Positions 1-7,310 of a stretch of DNA of 11,767 nt are shown piece after piece. Numbering within the stretch: position 1 is the stretch's first letter; every line of letters begins with the position of its first letter. This DNA is from Campylobacterota bacterium (lineage in GTDB: Bacteria; Campylobacterota; Campylobacteria; Campylobacterales; Sulfurovaceae), in contig DRQB01000110.1 of NCBI GenBank assembly GCA_011330645.1, positions 1 to 11,767 of the forward strand. The letters run 5' to 3'. A program made the position numbers and the translations under genes. Below the pieces are notes generated by a model. The model saw nothing but the letters and a program-made list of their open reading frames with translations. It ran no database searches and was not told where the DNA came from.

Positions 1-878
1 ATATGGGCATAGAAGAAGATGGAAATATAGATGGGGAGTTCTCTCAGCCACATATTACAAGTGAACGTGTACCGGTAAAGCTAGAGGCATTCAAAGCGTA
101 TTTGAAAGCGTTGAGTGCTAAGCGTACTTTCCCTTTTGTGGATAAAAAAGTAAACACAGCTTGGAATGCGATGATGATAAAGGCACTCTTTTATGCCTCA
201 CGTATGGATACACAGTATTTAGCATTGGCACAAAAAAGATTGGAAGGGCTGCTTTGGAGAATGTATGTGAAACAGACACTTTTTCATCAAACACTCTTAG
301 GGACAGTACCTACACAAAAAGCACTGCTTGAGGACTATGCTTTTTTAATAGATGCATTGATAGAGGGGTATGAGAGAAGTTATGACGAGGGATATTTAAA
401 ACTTGCAGAAACTTTAACAAAAGAAGCAGTAGAAAAGTTTTATAGAAATAAGCGTTGGTACCTGAGTGATGACGGCATCGAAGCATATGCCGATTTTGAT
501 GACAGGTATTATACCTCTGCACTTTCAGTCATGTTGGATGATTTGGTACGTATGGCAACTTTGGAGGAGAATCTACACTATCAGGCTATTGTTCAGGAGA
601 CCTTTACAAACATGGCAAATGTGTTGGAAGAAAATCCTGCTTTGGCCCCTAAGCTGGTAGAGACTTTTTTACGTGTGGAAAAGGGAGATATTATTATTCA
701 TGCAAAGCTAGAAGCGTTACGTATCGCCCAACCTGTATTAGATAAAGTGAAGTATCCTTTTCTTTTAAGCGCTGTAGAAGAGAGTGATGAGTATCTTGCA
801 TGTAAAACCACGATGTGTTTTGCACATGATAAAAATATAACAAAACTGATTGAAAAAATAAACGAGGCAGTAAAATAA
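1..878 (+). CDS. YyaL/DUF255 family protein, C-terminal part (5' end outside window)
   Basis: The frame is open at the left edge. The first complete codon is at base 3, and the ATG there is probably an internal methionine, since full-length YyaL/DUF255 proteins are about 600-700 residues and only 291 are visible. Family-typical segments are VDKKVNTAWN at visible residues 46-55 and LEDYAFLI at 109-116, in the alpha-helical (alpha/alpha-barrel-like) C-terminal half of these proteins. The N-terminal thioredoxin-like domain would lie upstream. The family has no well-established reaction; it is often described as a thioredoxin-domain protein related to SPATA20. The stop codon overlaps the next start by one base (TAATG), so translation is probably coupled to the DUF309 gene. 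I am confident of the family, not of any function. Nothing in the visible part suggests a broken gene. Confidence 0.85.
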   Translation, partial: MGIEEDGNIDGEFSQPHITSERVPVKLEAFKAYLKALSAKRTFPFVDKKVNTAWNAMMIKALFYASRMDTQYLALAQKRLEGLLWRMYVKQTLFHQTLLGTVPTQKALLEDYAFLIDALIEGYERSYDEGYLKLAETLTKEAVEKFYRNKRWYLSDDGIEAYADFDDRYYTSALSVMLDDLVRMATLEENLHYQAIVQETFTNMANVLEENPALAPKLVETFLRVEKGDIIIHAKLEALRIAQPVLDKVKYPFLLSAVEESDEYLACKTTMCFAHDKNITKLIEKINEAVK

Positions 879-1228
879 TGCTTACAATGAATGATGACTT
901 AGAAGGTGCACTAAAAAACTATATGAAACTTCTTGATGAAGAGGAGTATTTTGGGGCACATGAGGTATTGGAGGAAGCATGGCATCCTTTGCGTCTTAAA
1001 AAAGACCCTTTGGCGAACCTGGCAAAAGGACTCATTAATGGGGCGATTACCTTTGAACATATCAAACGCAACAGAGTCAATGTGAAAAATAAGGCACAAA
1101 GGGTCATTGCCTCGTATGAGAGACATAAACATTTATGTGTAGAGACGATCACATATTATAGTCTGTTTAAAGAGGCATGTGACAAAATAGAAGGTCTGAA
1201 ACAAATACATAATGAGATGTTCGACTAA
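878..1228 (+). CDS. DUF309 domain protein
   Basis: A 116-residue cytoplasmic protein with no signal peptide or membrane segment. The DUF309 hallmark is clear: FGAHEVLEEAW at residues 25-35 followed by GLINGAI at 51-57, within an all-helical protein of about the usual family length. The family is conserved in bacteria and archaea, but no biochemical function is established. The His and Glu residues of the AHEVLEE motif are its most conserved part. The start overlaps the upstream stop by one base, and the stop overlaps the ATG of a 41-codon ORF in the same way. This gives a chain of coupled genes ending in the SagB-type protein. An internal ATG at residue 4 is an alternative start, but the overlapping ATG fits the pattern of the neighbouring junctions better. 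Confidence 0.85.
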   Translation: MLTMNDDLEGALKNYMKLLDEEEYFGAHEVLEEAWHPLRLKKDPLANLAKGLINGAITFEHIKRNRVNVKNKAQRVIASYERHKHLCVETITYYSLFKEACDKIEGLKQIHNEMFD

Positions 1229-1353
1229 TGTACTGGTACCTTATTATTATGGAACACTTTTTGAGCAAAGCTCTAAAAGCTACGCTAACACTAAGTTTGC
1301 TTCAACAGCAGGTTCATGTGACTAGTCACATCTTGTATGAGGTAGATTGTTAA
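1228..1353 (+). CDS. Small hypothetical protein, 41 aa, coupled at both ends
   Basis: Reading from ATG 1228 gives an uninterrupted 41-residue frame ending at TAA 1351-1353. Its start overlaps the DUF309 stop (TAATG) and its stop overlaps the ATG of the SagB-type gene (TAATG). It fills the gap between these genes exactly and explains how the downstream gene could be started by coupling. The N-terminus is hydrophobic and aromatic (MYWYLIIM), followed by a Lys/Ala/Leu/Thr-rich segment that could be helical, a QQQ stretch and a Cys C-terminus. A second in-frame ATG at 1249 would give 34 residues. I recognise no family. The case rests on the two exact overlaps; such a frame could also arise by chance, or its translation could matter more than its product. 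Confidence 0.45.
   Translation: MYWYLIIMEHFLSKALKATLTLSLLQQQVHVTSHILYEVDC
1316..1331. repeat. Perfect 16-bp palindrome ATGTGACTAGTCACAT
   Basis: The two 8-bp halves are exact reverse complements, centred between 1323 and 1324, and end 21 bp before the ATG of the SagB-type gene. The halves resemble the CRP half-site (TGTGA...TCACA), but the spacing is four bases rather than the six of a CRP site. The palindrome lies inside the 41-codon ORF, where it encodes HVTSH. It could be an operator for an unidentified regulator, or chance. Confidence 0.4.
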
Positions 1354-2627
1354 TGTTTTGGTATCATGCAATGACAAAACACTCCTACAACTCTGTACGT
1401 ATGAACCCGAACCGTTTATCTTGGGAAGACCAGCCTAGTACTTACAAGAACTATCCAGAAGCATATCAAAAATTTAAACTGAATTTAGAAGAGCAAGAAG
1501 ATAATTTTCTTTATCATATCGCAGGTCTGACTGCAAAAAAGAGTTACCCCAGTGGTGAGTATTATCTGCGTATCAACCCAAGTGCAGGTGCGTTGTACCC
1601 CAATGAACTCTACTTTCAAGTACGTGGAGTAGAGGGGAGTGTAGATGGCATTTACCATTATGAAGTGAGTAGTTCTTCTGTAACACTATTACAAGAGATA
1701 AGTGAAGAAGAGGGGATAGAGCCTTACTTTGGGTTTAAAACAGCGATGAAGGGCTATCTTTTTTTAGTTTCTGCCATCTATTACCGTTCCTCATGGAAAT
1801 ATAAAAACCGTGCTTTTCGTTACTGTCTGTTAGATGCAGGGCATTTGCTAGGGAGTATTGAAGCTGCGGCTCTTCTTAAACCCCATGCTGTGCAGGTACA
1901 TTACACGATAGACAAAGAGAAACTTAACCGTATGTTTGGTTTTGAGGAACGTGAATGGTTCTTAGCAGGGGCAGTGATGGCGGTACCTATACATGGGAGT
2001 GAAGTGACTGCTATAGAATTTGCACTGCCTTATGTGGATGGTAGTAGAAGTTTTGAAAAAAATGAACTCATAGAACAGGCGTACTATGAGACAATGGTGT
2101 TAGAATCATGTCAAAAACAAATTAAAGCACCCAAATTCACCTACAATACGACTAAACTGCAAGAGACACTCTTTACCCGTCGTTCCCAACGTGGGTTTGA
2201 TGAAGGAGCCATTACCAAAGGGCAGTTTAACTATATTATGGAGTCGATACATCAACCCATACTCTCTGACTGTGATGAAGAGGTCTCTGTGTATGTTGTG
2301 GTCAATCGTGTGTTGGATATGCCTTTAGGGCTTTATAAAGATGGAGCATATATCGAGTATGGAGACTTTGCAAGAAAAGCAGGATATCTCTCTTTAGAAC
2401 AGTATTCTCTGTCACAGCAAGGAGCCGTAGCATTTTTCTTAACCTCCAAAGCAAAAAATTATCAGGCACTCTATCAAAAAGCAGGCATCATAGGGCAAAG
2501 ACTTTATGTGGCTGCTCAATATATGCAGATAGGGTGTTCAGGCATTGGTGCCTATTATGATGATGAGGTGAATGAATTTGTAGGGAATGATGAGATGGTG
2601 TTGTATGCTTTAGCTATAGGCAAATAA
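1353..2627 (+). CDS. SagB/ThcOx-family double nitroreductase-like dehydrogenase
   Basis: A 424-residue protein with two nitroreductase-fold halves. The N-terminal half opens with a YHAMTKHSY...SW...QP segment usual in SagB-type proteins and carries PSAGALYP at residues 76-83. The C-terminal half begins with RRSQRGF at 276-282, the usual nitroreductase N-terminal motif, and ends with an AGIIGQRLYVAAQ...CSGIGAYYDDE...LYALAIGK region typical of the fold. Family members are flavin (FMN) enzymes; SagB itself oxidises azolines in modified peptides. No peptide precursor or cyclodehydratase is seen here, so the substrate is open. I chose ATG 1353 because it overlaps the preceding stop and has GAGG at 1339-1342 at good spacing; TTG 1347 is a less likely start in the same frame. 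Residues contacting flavin were not individually assigned. Confidence 0.85.
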   Translation: MFWYHAMTKHSYNSVRMNPNRLSWEDQPSTYKNYPEAYQKFKLNLEEQEDNFLYHIAGLTAKKSYPSGEYYLRINPSAGALYPNELYFQVRGVEGSVDGIYHYEVSSSSVTLLQEISEEEGIEPYFGFKTAMKGYLFLVSAIYYRSSWKYKNRAFRYCLLDAGHLLGSIEAAALLKPHAVQVHYTIDKEKLNRMFGFEEREWFLAGAVMAVPIHGSEVTAIEFALPYVDGSRSFEKNELIEQAYYETMVLESCQKQIKAPKFTYNTTKLQETLFTRRSQRGFDEGAITKGQFNYIMESIHQPILSDCDEEVSVYVVVNRVLDMPLGLYKDGAYIEYGDFARKAGYLSLEQYSLSQQGAVAFFLTSKAKNYQALYQKAGIIGQRLYVAAQYMQIGCSGIGAYYDDEVNEFVGNDEMVLYALAIGK

Positions 2628-2631
2628 ATAG

Positions 2632-2637
2632 TATAAT
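2632..2637 (+). promoter_or_regulatory. Candidate -10 box for the lipid gene block
   Basis: A TATAAT hexamer lies 24 bp before the start of the CDP-alcohol phosphatidyltransferase gene, just after the SagB stop. The hexamer 17 bp upstream, TTTAGC, is a poor -35 match, which is common in Campylobacterota promoters. It would give a short leader that includes the AAAGGGAA ribosome binding site. There is no experimental support, and AT-rich DNA yields such hexamers by chance. Confidence 0.4.
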
Positions 2638-2661
2638 AGTCCTACATTAAAAGGGAACAGA

Positions 2662-3258
2662 ATGACTATTTATGATTTAAAACCAAAGTTTCAAGCCTTG
2701 CTTCGACCTATTGTGGAGAGTTTACATGTTAAGGGTATTACACCTAATCAAGTAACATGGGCAGCATTGATACTCTCCATTATTACAGGTGTTTTGGTGG
2801 CAGCCACAAAGGGTGCGACATGGACACTTTTGCTTGTGCCGTTTGTGATGTTTATCCGTATGGCACTCAATGCCATCGATGGTATCCTTGCCAAAGAGCA
2901 CGACATGACCAGCGATGCGGGGGCAATGCTCAATGAACTTGGCGATGTCATTTCTGATGCGGCTCTTTACCTACCTTTGGCGTTCATCGCAGGGCTTTCT
3001 CCTGTGTTGGTGGTGCTTTTTGTAGTAATAGGACTTTTGACTGAAGTTGCCGGCATACTGGGTGCGGTTATAGGTGGGACACGTCGTTATGATGGTCCTA
3101 TGGGAAAAAGTGACAGAGCGTTTGTTGTGGGATTGCTGGCATTACTCATAGGTCTTGGGCTCACCCCTGGTTGGTGGGCTGATGGACTTTTACTTCTCTC
3201 TATAGGACTAGGTATTGTCACCGTATTGAATAGAGCGAAAAGAGGATTGGTATCATGA
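2662..3258 (+). CDS. ynbA: CDP-alcohol phosphatidyltransferase, YnbA-like
   Basis: A 198-residue integral membrane enzyme of the CDP-alcohol phosphatidyltransferase family, which moves a phosphatidyl group from a CDP-activated lipid to an alcohol head group. The signature covers residues 73-99: DG at 73-74, AK at 77-78, G87, then N91 and D95, with D99 beyond. In the canonical motif DGx2ARx8Gx3Dx3D the third acidic position is Asp; here it is Asn, and Arg is replaced by Lys. From memory, E. coli YnbA has the same Asn in a very similar ILNE-GDVISD context, and its N-terminus (MTLYQIKP) also matches MTIYDLKP here. About five hydrophobic segments follow. AAAGGGAA precedes the ATG. The stop overlaps the next start as ATGA. 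The head-group acceptor is unknown. Confidence 0.87.
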   Translation: MTIYDLKPKFQALLRPIVESLHVKGITPNQVTWAALILSIITGVLVAATKGATWTLLLVPFVMFIRMALNAIDGILAKEHDMTSDAGAMLNELGDVISDAALYLPLAFIAGLSPVLVVLFVVIGLLTEVAGILGAVIGGTRRYDGPMGKSDRAFVVGLLALLIGLGLTPGWWADGLLLLSIGLGIVTVLNRAKRGLVS

Positions 3259-4163
3259 TAAGTTTTGAAGCAGGTATTGTCTTAGGGTTTATTTTGCTGG
3301 CACTCATCGTGGCTACCATACTTATCTATGTGAAATTTCCTACGCAAGAGCTCAAAGATCGTATTAACTCTTGGTGGATTATTATAGGGTTTTTTGTTGT
3401 GGGGGCGATGCTACATACCACTATGGCTATGTTCTTTTTTGGTTTTTTGTCTTACTTAGCACTCAAAGAGTACTTTACGCTTATTCCCTCACGCCAAACA
3501 GACAGGCGCGTGATGTTCTATGCATATCTGTCCATCATTCCACAGTATTATTTTGCAGGTATTGGGTGGTATGGTATGTTTATTATATGGATACCAGTTT
3601 TTCTCTTTTTACTTTTACCCTTTAAGCAAGTACTCATTGGAGAAACCAAAGGATTTTTGGAAAACACTTCACGAGTGCAGTGGGGACTGATGATGTTTGT
3701 CTTTGGGCTTTCTCACTTAGCCTATATGATTACCCTAAAACCTGTCTATGGCAACACGGTAGGAGGGACAGAGTTGGTTCTGTATCTTGTGCTGCTGACT
3801 GAACTTAACGATATTCTTCAATATATCTGGGGTAAAGCGATAGGTAAAAGAAAAATCATTCCAAAAGTAAGCCCCAACAAAACCGTAGAAGGATTTTTGG
3901 GCGCTTTTGTAAGCATTACTCTTTTGGCAGTACTGTGTTCTTTTCTCACACCTTTTACATGGACAGAAGCCATAATAGCAGGGATGATTATCTCAGGGGC
4001 TGGGTTTGTTGGTGATGTAGTCATCTCTATGGTCAAACGTGACATAGGTGTGAAAGACTCTGGCAGTATGTTACCAGGGCATGGTGGCATACTTGACAGA
4101 GTAGATAGCCTCATCTACACGACACCGCTGTTTTTTCATTATGTCTATTATCTCTACTATTAG
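3255..4163 (+). CDS. ynbB: CdsA-like phosphatidate cytidylyltransferase, YnbB-like
   Basis: A 302-residue polytopic membrane protein. The full CdsA signature lies at residues 258-284: Ser258, KR at 261-262, KD at 267-268, PGHGG at 274-278 and DRVD at 281-284. The upstream KVSPNKTVEG segment at about 204-213 is also typical. CdsA enzymes make CDP-diacylglycerol from CTP and phosphatidate, the activated lipid used by the enzyme encoded just upstream. The four-base ATGA overlap with that gene and the acyltransferase immediately downstream argue for one pathway. Order and size match E. coli ynbB, so this is more likely the specialised paralogue than the housekeeping CdsA; that cannot be proved from one window. 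All signature residues are present, so the enzyme should be active. Confidence 0.88.
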   Translation: MISFEAGIVLGFILLALIVATILIYVKFPTQELKDRINSWWIIIGFFVVGAMLHTTMAMFFFGFLSYLALKEYFTLIPSRQTDRRVMFYAYLSIIPQYYFAGIGWYGMFIIWIPVFLFLLLPFKQVLIGETKGFLENTSRVQWGLMMFVFGLSHLAYMITLKPVYGNTVGGTELVLYLVLLTELNDILQYIWGKAIGKRKIIPKVSPNKTVEGFLGAFVSITLLAVLCSFLTPFTWTEAIIAGMIISGAGFVGDVVISMVKRDIGVKDSGSMLPGHGGILDRVDSLIYTTPLFFHYVYYLYY

Positions 4164-4169
4164 GAGAAG

Positions 4170-4787
4170 ATGATGTTAAAAAAGATCTTTTTCGCACTTT
4201 TTGTGCGTCCCCTTATACTGATTATCTCTGGGGTGTATGTAGTAGGAAAAGAGAAGTTACCACTTGAAGGCCCTTGTATCATCGCGGCAAACCATAACAG
4301 CCATTTGGACACGATGGTACTGATGAGTCTTTTCCCTCTTTCAAAAATAAATCAAGTGAAGCCCGTTGCAGCAGCTGATTATTTTATGAAAAACAAATAC
4401 TTTGCATGGTTCTCACAACATGTTATAGGCATCATTCCTCTTAAACGAAGACCAAGTAAAGAAGAGGGACATCCACTTTTGGGTGTGACACAAGCGTTGG
4501 AAAAAGGAGACATGGTCATTGTCTTTCCGGAAGGGTCTCGTGGGACACCTGAAGAAATGGGAACATTTAAAACAGGCATCGCCCATCTTGCTAAAGCGTT
4601 CCCTCATACTCCTGTTATACCCATCTATATCCATGGTGCAGGCAAAGCGTTACCTAAAGGAGAAGCACTTTTTGTCCCATTTATTATAGATGTGCATATC
4701 GGCGATGCACTCTATTTGGATGAGGAAGACCATAAAACATTTACCGCCAGACTTGAGAAACATATAAAGAGTTTAGAAAATGAATAA
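4170..4787 (+). CDS. PlsC-like 1-acyl-glycerol-3-phosphate acyltransferase
   Basis: A 205-residue LPLAT/PlsC-family acyltransferase. The catalytic HX4D motif is NHNSHLD at residues 41-47 (His42, Asp47). The acyl-acceptor binding motif is FPEGSRG at 119-125, and a later motif with Pro is seen near 148-153 (PVIPIY). An N-terminal hydrophobic stretch at about 5-24 suggests membrane association. The enzyme would acylate a lysophosphatidate-like acceptor to give the phosphatidate substrate of the CdsA-like neighbour. AGGAG at 4162-4166 overlaps the upstream stop. It lies three bases from ATG 4170 but six from the in-frame ATG 4173, so the second Met may be the true start. I recall no counterpart inside the E. 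coli ynb operon, so it may be an addition here. A composite dyad/promoter follows three bases after the stop. Confidence 0.88.
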   Translation: MMLKKIFFALFVRPLILIISGVYVVGKEKLPLEGPCIIAANHNSHLDTMVLMSLFPLSKINQVKPVAAADYFMKNKYFAWFSQHVIGIIPLKRRPSKEEGHPLLGVTQALEKGDMVIVFPEGSRGTPEEMGTFKTGIAHLAKAFPHTPVIPIYIHGAGKALPKGEALFVPFIIDVHIGDALYLDEEDHKTFTARLEKHIKSLENE

Positions 4788-4789
4788 GT

Positions 4790-4834
4790 AAATATTATTA
4801 AGTGTAAAGCAGCACTTGACACTTATCAGTATTT
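4790..4834. repeat. Inverted repeat with shared core, copy 1 (possible operator/terminator)
   Basis: Arms at 4790-4805 and 4819-4834 pair at 13 of 16 positions. The inner AAGTGT/ACACTT pair (4800-4805, 4819-4824) is perfect, with a further AAG/CTT pair at 4807-4809 and 4815-4817 inside. The 25-bp core 4800-4824 differs at one base from 10399-10423. The dyad begins two bases after the acyltransferase stop and contains the -35 box of the promoter for the next gene. That layout suits a repressor operator and also a hairpin in read-through RNA. Confidence 0.75.
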
Positions 4835-4844
4835 AATGTATACT
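4816..4844 (+). promoter_or_regulatory. Sigma-70-type promoter P1
   Basis: TTGACA at 4816-4821 and TATACT at 4839-4844 are separated by exactly 17 bp, close to the sigma-70 consensus. Transcription would begin near 4851, leaving a leader of about 16 bases that includes AAGGA at 4856-4860 for the gene at 4867. The -35 box lies inside an inverted repeat, so binding of a dimeric protein there would block RNA polymerase. This promoter probably serves much of the downstream cluster. Confidence 0.75.
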
Positions 4845-4866
4845 TTGCTTATAAGAAGGATAAAAA

Positions 4867-5472
4867 ATGAAAATAATAAAGGTACTACTTATAACACTGT
4901 TTACGCTCACTTTGGGTGTTTCGACTGTAAGTGCGGAAGAAAACAGTAACATACACAACGAACTACGTGCTTTGCTAAAAGGCATAGAAACAGCAGTCAA
5001 TACTGAAAAATATGGAAACTTAAAACAGTATTTTCATAAAAATCTACGGGTCACAACAGTGAATCAAAATACGATTGAATCCTATGAAGGGATAGAAAAA
5101 TATTTTGATGAATGGTTTGGAGAAGGAGGGTATTTAGTCTCTTTAGAGATGACACTTACCCCTGATGTTTTAACCGAACTGTATGCCAATAAAACAATGG
5201 GAATAGTAAGGGGCTCTGGTATAGAGAAATATAAACTTACAGATGGTAGAGACTTGGAACTCAAAACTCGCTGGACAGCCACAGTTATAAAAGATACCGA
5301 TGGCAAATGGAGGATACTCTCACTCCATATAGGTACAAATTTCTATGATAATGCTATATATCATGAAATGAGTGCACAGTTGAAAAAATGGGGGATGATA
5401 GGTACATTTTTAGCTCTGTTGCTCGGCTTACTTCTTGGCTATTGGTTAAGAGGAAGAAAGATTCAAAGATAG
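4867..5472 (+). CDS. Exported NTF2/SnoaL-like protein with C-terminal membrane anchor
   Basis: A 201-residue protein with a clear N-terminal signal peptide (cleavage likely after VSA, residues 21-23). A domain of about 120 residues follows that looks NTF2/SnoaL-like: a helical start (residues 28-60), EGIEKYFDEWF near 74-84, then strands with LKTRWTATVIKDTDGKWRILSLH at 132-154, the usual final strands of that fold. A glycine-rich hydrophobic segment at about 175-193 and a basic tail (RGRKIQR) make a C-terminal membrane anchor, so the domain should face the periplasm. The fold is used by enzymes and ligand binders alike, so no reaction is assigned. It is the first gene behind promoter P1, with a good AAGGA site. 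Base composition is closer to the lipid genes than in the genes that follow. Confidence 0.7.
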   Translation: MKIIKVLLITLFTLTLGVSTVSAEENSNIHNELRALLKGIETAVNTEKYGNLKQYFHKNLRVTTVNQNTIESYEGIEKYFDEWFGEGGYLVSLEMTLTPDVLTELYANKTMGIVRGSGIEKYKLTDGRDLELKTRWTATVIKDTDGKWRILSLHIGTNFYDNAIYHEMSAQLKKWGMIGTFLALLLGLLLGYWLRGRKIQR

Positions 5473-5476
5473 TACG

Positions 5477-6970
5477 ATGAAAGCTTTTGCCAAGATATTG
5501 TTTTTTGTATTATTTATGATGTCTGCATGCATAGAAGCAAAAGAAACATTTGCCAAAGTAGATAAAAAAGCATATATAGAACTGGTTGCACAAAGATATG
5601 CACTACAAACTAAAGAATTGCTACCTTACTTTGATGGCAGTACATTATTTGAACAGATACCAAACAGCAATTTGGCTGTTGTGATGTTGCCGTATGGTAC
5701 AAGTGCTAACGAAAATGATACTGTTATCTCTTTGATCTTAGCTGTGGTAGATTTTCAGCATAAAAGCATTATGCAAAGTTACTTTCATAAAGATGTTGCT
5801 CAGAGTGATGCTATTTATGTTTCTGATATCATCCTAAACACCAAGAAATTTCATAATATTTCAAAACATACAACTTTTGCCGTCACTATAGAACATACAG
5901 GAAGTTCAAGACCAAACCCATATGAAAGTTACAATCTTTATATATATGGCTTAAGGGATGGAAAACTATCGTTAATATTAGATGACTTTGAAGTTATGAA
6001 TAGTGGTGGTGAAAATAATGCAGCAGGAATTGGTTATGAAATAAGTACTGTATTAACTTATAAGTCACATAAAAAGAGTAAAGAGTACGATACTTTGATA
6101 TTTGACTCATTGTCTAAGAGGGTTGATTTTGACTATTCTCATAATAAAAATGAAGAAGATATATCTGGAGTAGTGCGTAAAGAAATACAATTACAATATA
6201 TAAATGGCAAGTATGAAAATATAGATTTAAAACATTTGGAAGCTGAGGCTAAAGGAGGAGATGCTCATTCAAAAAACTTTTATATTGAGCTACTAAAAAA
6301 TATGCCAATTACTAAAGAAAATGTACGTATCTATAACGATATAGCCTACTATTTAGAGCAAAACAATAATGATGAAGAAGCCATCATACTTTTAGATGCA
6401 ATAGTGCGAAAAATGAGAGATAGAACAGTTGCGTATATTAATTTAGGAGATGCATATTGGAAGTCAGGCAAGAGATATCAAGCATATAAAGCTTACTCTA
6501 ACTATATTAAACAGATGGATGTAAAAAATAGAAGCAATAGAGTACCTAATAGGGTAAAAAAAAGGGTAAACGCACAAAAGAAAGCATTAACAAAATTACT
6601 TCTTGGTACCTGGCGAGATAAAAAAGATGATTTTACTATTACCATATATGCAAAACATAGAAGATTGCACTATATGATACAAACACCTAAACGCAAACTG
6701 ACAGGGGAGCTAAAAATCACTGTAGAAGATGCTGTTTATATCGATTTTTCAAATGTACGATGGGCTGAATGGAGAGGTAGCTTGACTGATGAGGAGTATG
6801 CCGATGTTGGCAAACCTCAAAAAAAGGAAGAATTGCCTGTGGGTGTAGAGGCACTCTTTGACTGGGAAAATGAAGAATTTGTTATACAAAATGATGGGAA
6901 TGCCATGAATTATTATGTGAAGTTTAGAGAGTCAAACAGTAAATTTATGGAATTTAGGAGGAGCAAATGA
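5477..6970 (+). CDS. Exported TPR protein with C-terminal beta-rich domain
   Basis: A 497-residue protein with a signal peptide. Cys18 in MSAC resembles a lipobox with an unusual Met at -3, so lipid anchoring is possible but uncertain. Residues about 25-250 form a mixed, strand-rich region I do not recognise. Two TPR-like helical hairpins follow at about 283-315 (YNDIAYYL...EEAIILLDAIV) and 318-347 (VAYINLGDAYWKSGKRYQAYKAYSNYI). From 376 a beta-rich domain starts with LLGTWRDKKDDFTITIY and ends with FVIQNDGNAMNYYVKF, a pattern I associate with uncharacterised exported proteins. The start lies four bases after the previous stop with no strong ribosome binding site, so it probably depends on coupling. 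The stop overlaps the next ATG (ATGA). The TPR suggests protein binding; no function is claimed. Confidence 0.7.
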   Translation: MKAFAKILFFVLFMMSACIEAKETFAKVDKKAYIELVAQRYALQTKELLPYFDGSTLFEQIPNSNLAVVMLPYGTSANENDTVISLILAVVDFQHKSIMQSYFHKDVAQSDAIYVSDIILNTKKFHNISKHTTFAVTIEHTGSSRPNPYESYNLYIYGLRDGKLSLILDDFEVMNSGGENNAAGIGYEISTVLTYKSHKKSKEYDTLIFDSLSKRVDFDYSHNKNEEDISGVVRKEIQLQYINGKYENIDLKHLEAEAKGGDAHSKNFYIELLKNMPITKENVRIYNDIAYYLEQNNNDEEAIILLDAIVRKMRDRTVAYINLGDAYWKSGKRYQAYKAYSNYIKQMDVKNRSNRVPNRVKKRVNAQKKALTKLLLGTWRDKKDDFTITIYAKHRRLHYMIQTPKRKLTGELKITVEDAVYIDFSNVRWAEWRGSLTDEEYADVGKPQKKEELPVGVEALFDWENEEFVIQNDGNAMNYYVKFRESNSKFMEFRRSK

Positions 6971-7290
6971 AAAATAGATGGAATATGGTTTTTTACTTTT
7001 TACTCATAACATTTGTGCTTTTCGTCCTAGCCTTTGCAACACCTGTGTTAGGTGTTTTTAGTGCAAAATTTTTATTTGTAAATGAGTTAGGCTGCAATAT
7101 GAGTAGTTTTAGTCAGAGTACATGTCTTGTATTTGGGGTAGACATAGGAGACAGAATTCGTATGTATGGTGCACCATTTATTGGAGTATTGGCTACACCT
7201 CTAGCCTTTATCATAGTGTTTTGGGAGGTGTCTGTTGTTTGGATTATTTTGATTGTTCTTGCATGGGTAATGGCAGGCAAGTATAAATAG
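6967..7290 (+). CDS. Small membrane protein with two conserved-looking cysteines
   Basis: A 107-residue protein with hydrophobic segments at about 8-32, 68-86 and 88-103. Between the first and second lies a polar loop with Cys43 and Cys53, then FGVDIGDRIRMYG. The two cysteines could form a disulphide if the loop faces the periplasm. I know the pattern GC...C.v.G.DiG only from uncharacterised membrane proteins and assign no role. A strong AGGAGGAG site at 6956-6963 and a four-base overlap with the TPR protein gene mark it as a real, co-expressed gene. The length is complete, with a good start and stop. Confidence 0.65.
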   Translation: MKNRWNMVFYFLLITFVLFVLAFATPVLGVFSAKFLFVNELGCNMSSFSQSTCLVFGVDIGDRIRMYGAPFIGVLATPLAFIIVFWEVSVVWIILIVLAWVMAGKYK

Positions 7291-7310
7291 AGAAAGAGAA
7301 GGAGAAAAAA

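Noticed and set aside
1258..1278. Hairpin TTTTTGAGC-AAA-GCTCTAAAA as a terminator after the DUF309 gene
   Set aside because: The strong stem is only four pairs, a T-T mismatch breaks it, no T tract follows, and it lies inside a coupled reading frame.
1316..1331. CRP-type binding site
   Set aside because: The half-sites match TGTGA/TCACA but the spacing is four bases where CRP sites need six, so I list it only as a palindrome.
3818..4114. 98-residue frame on the minus strand
   Set aside because: It is the complement of the strongly conserved CdsA signature region and has no recognisable content or start signals.
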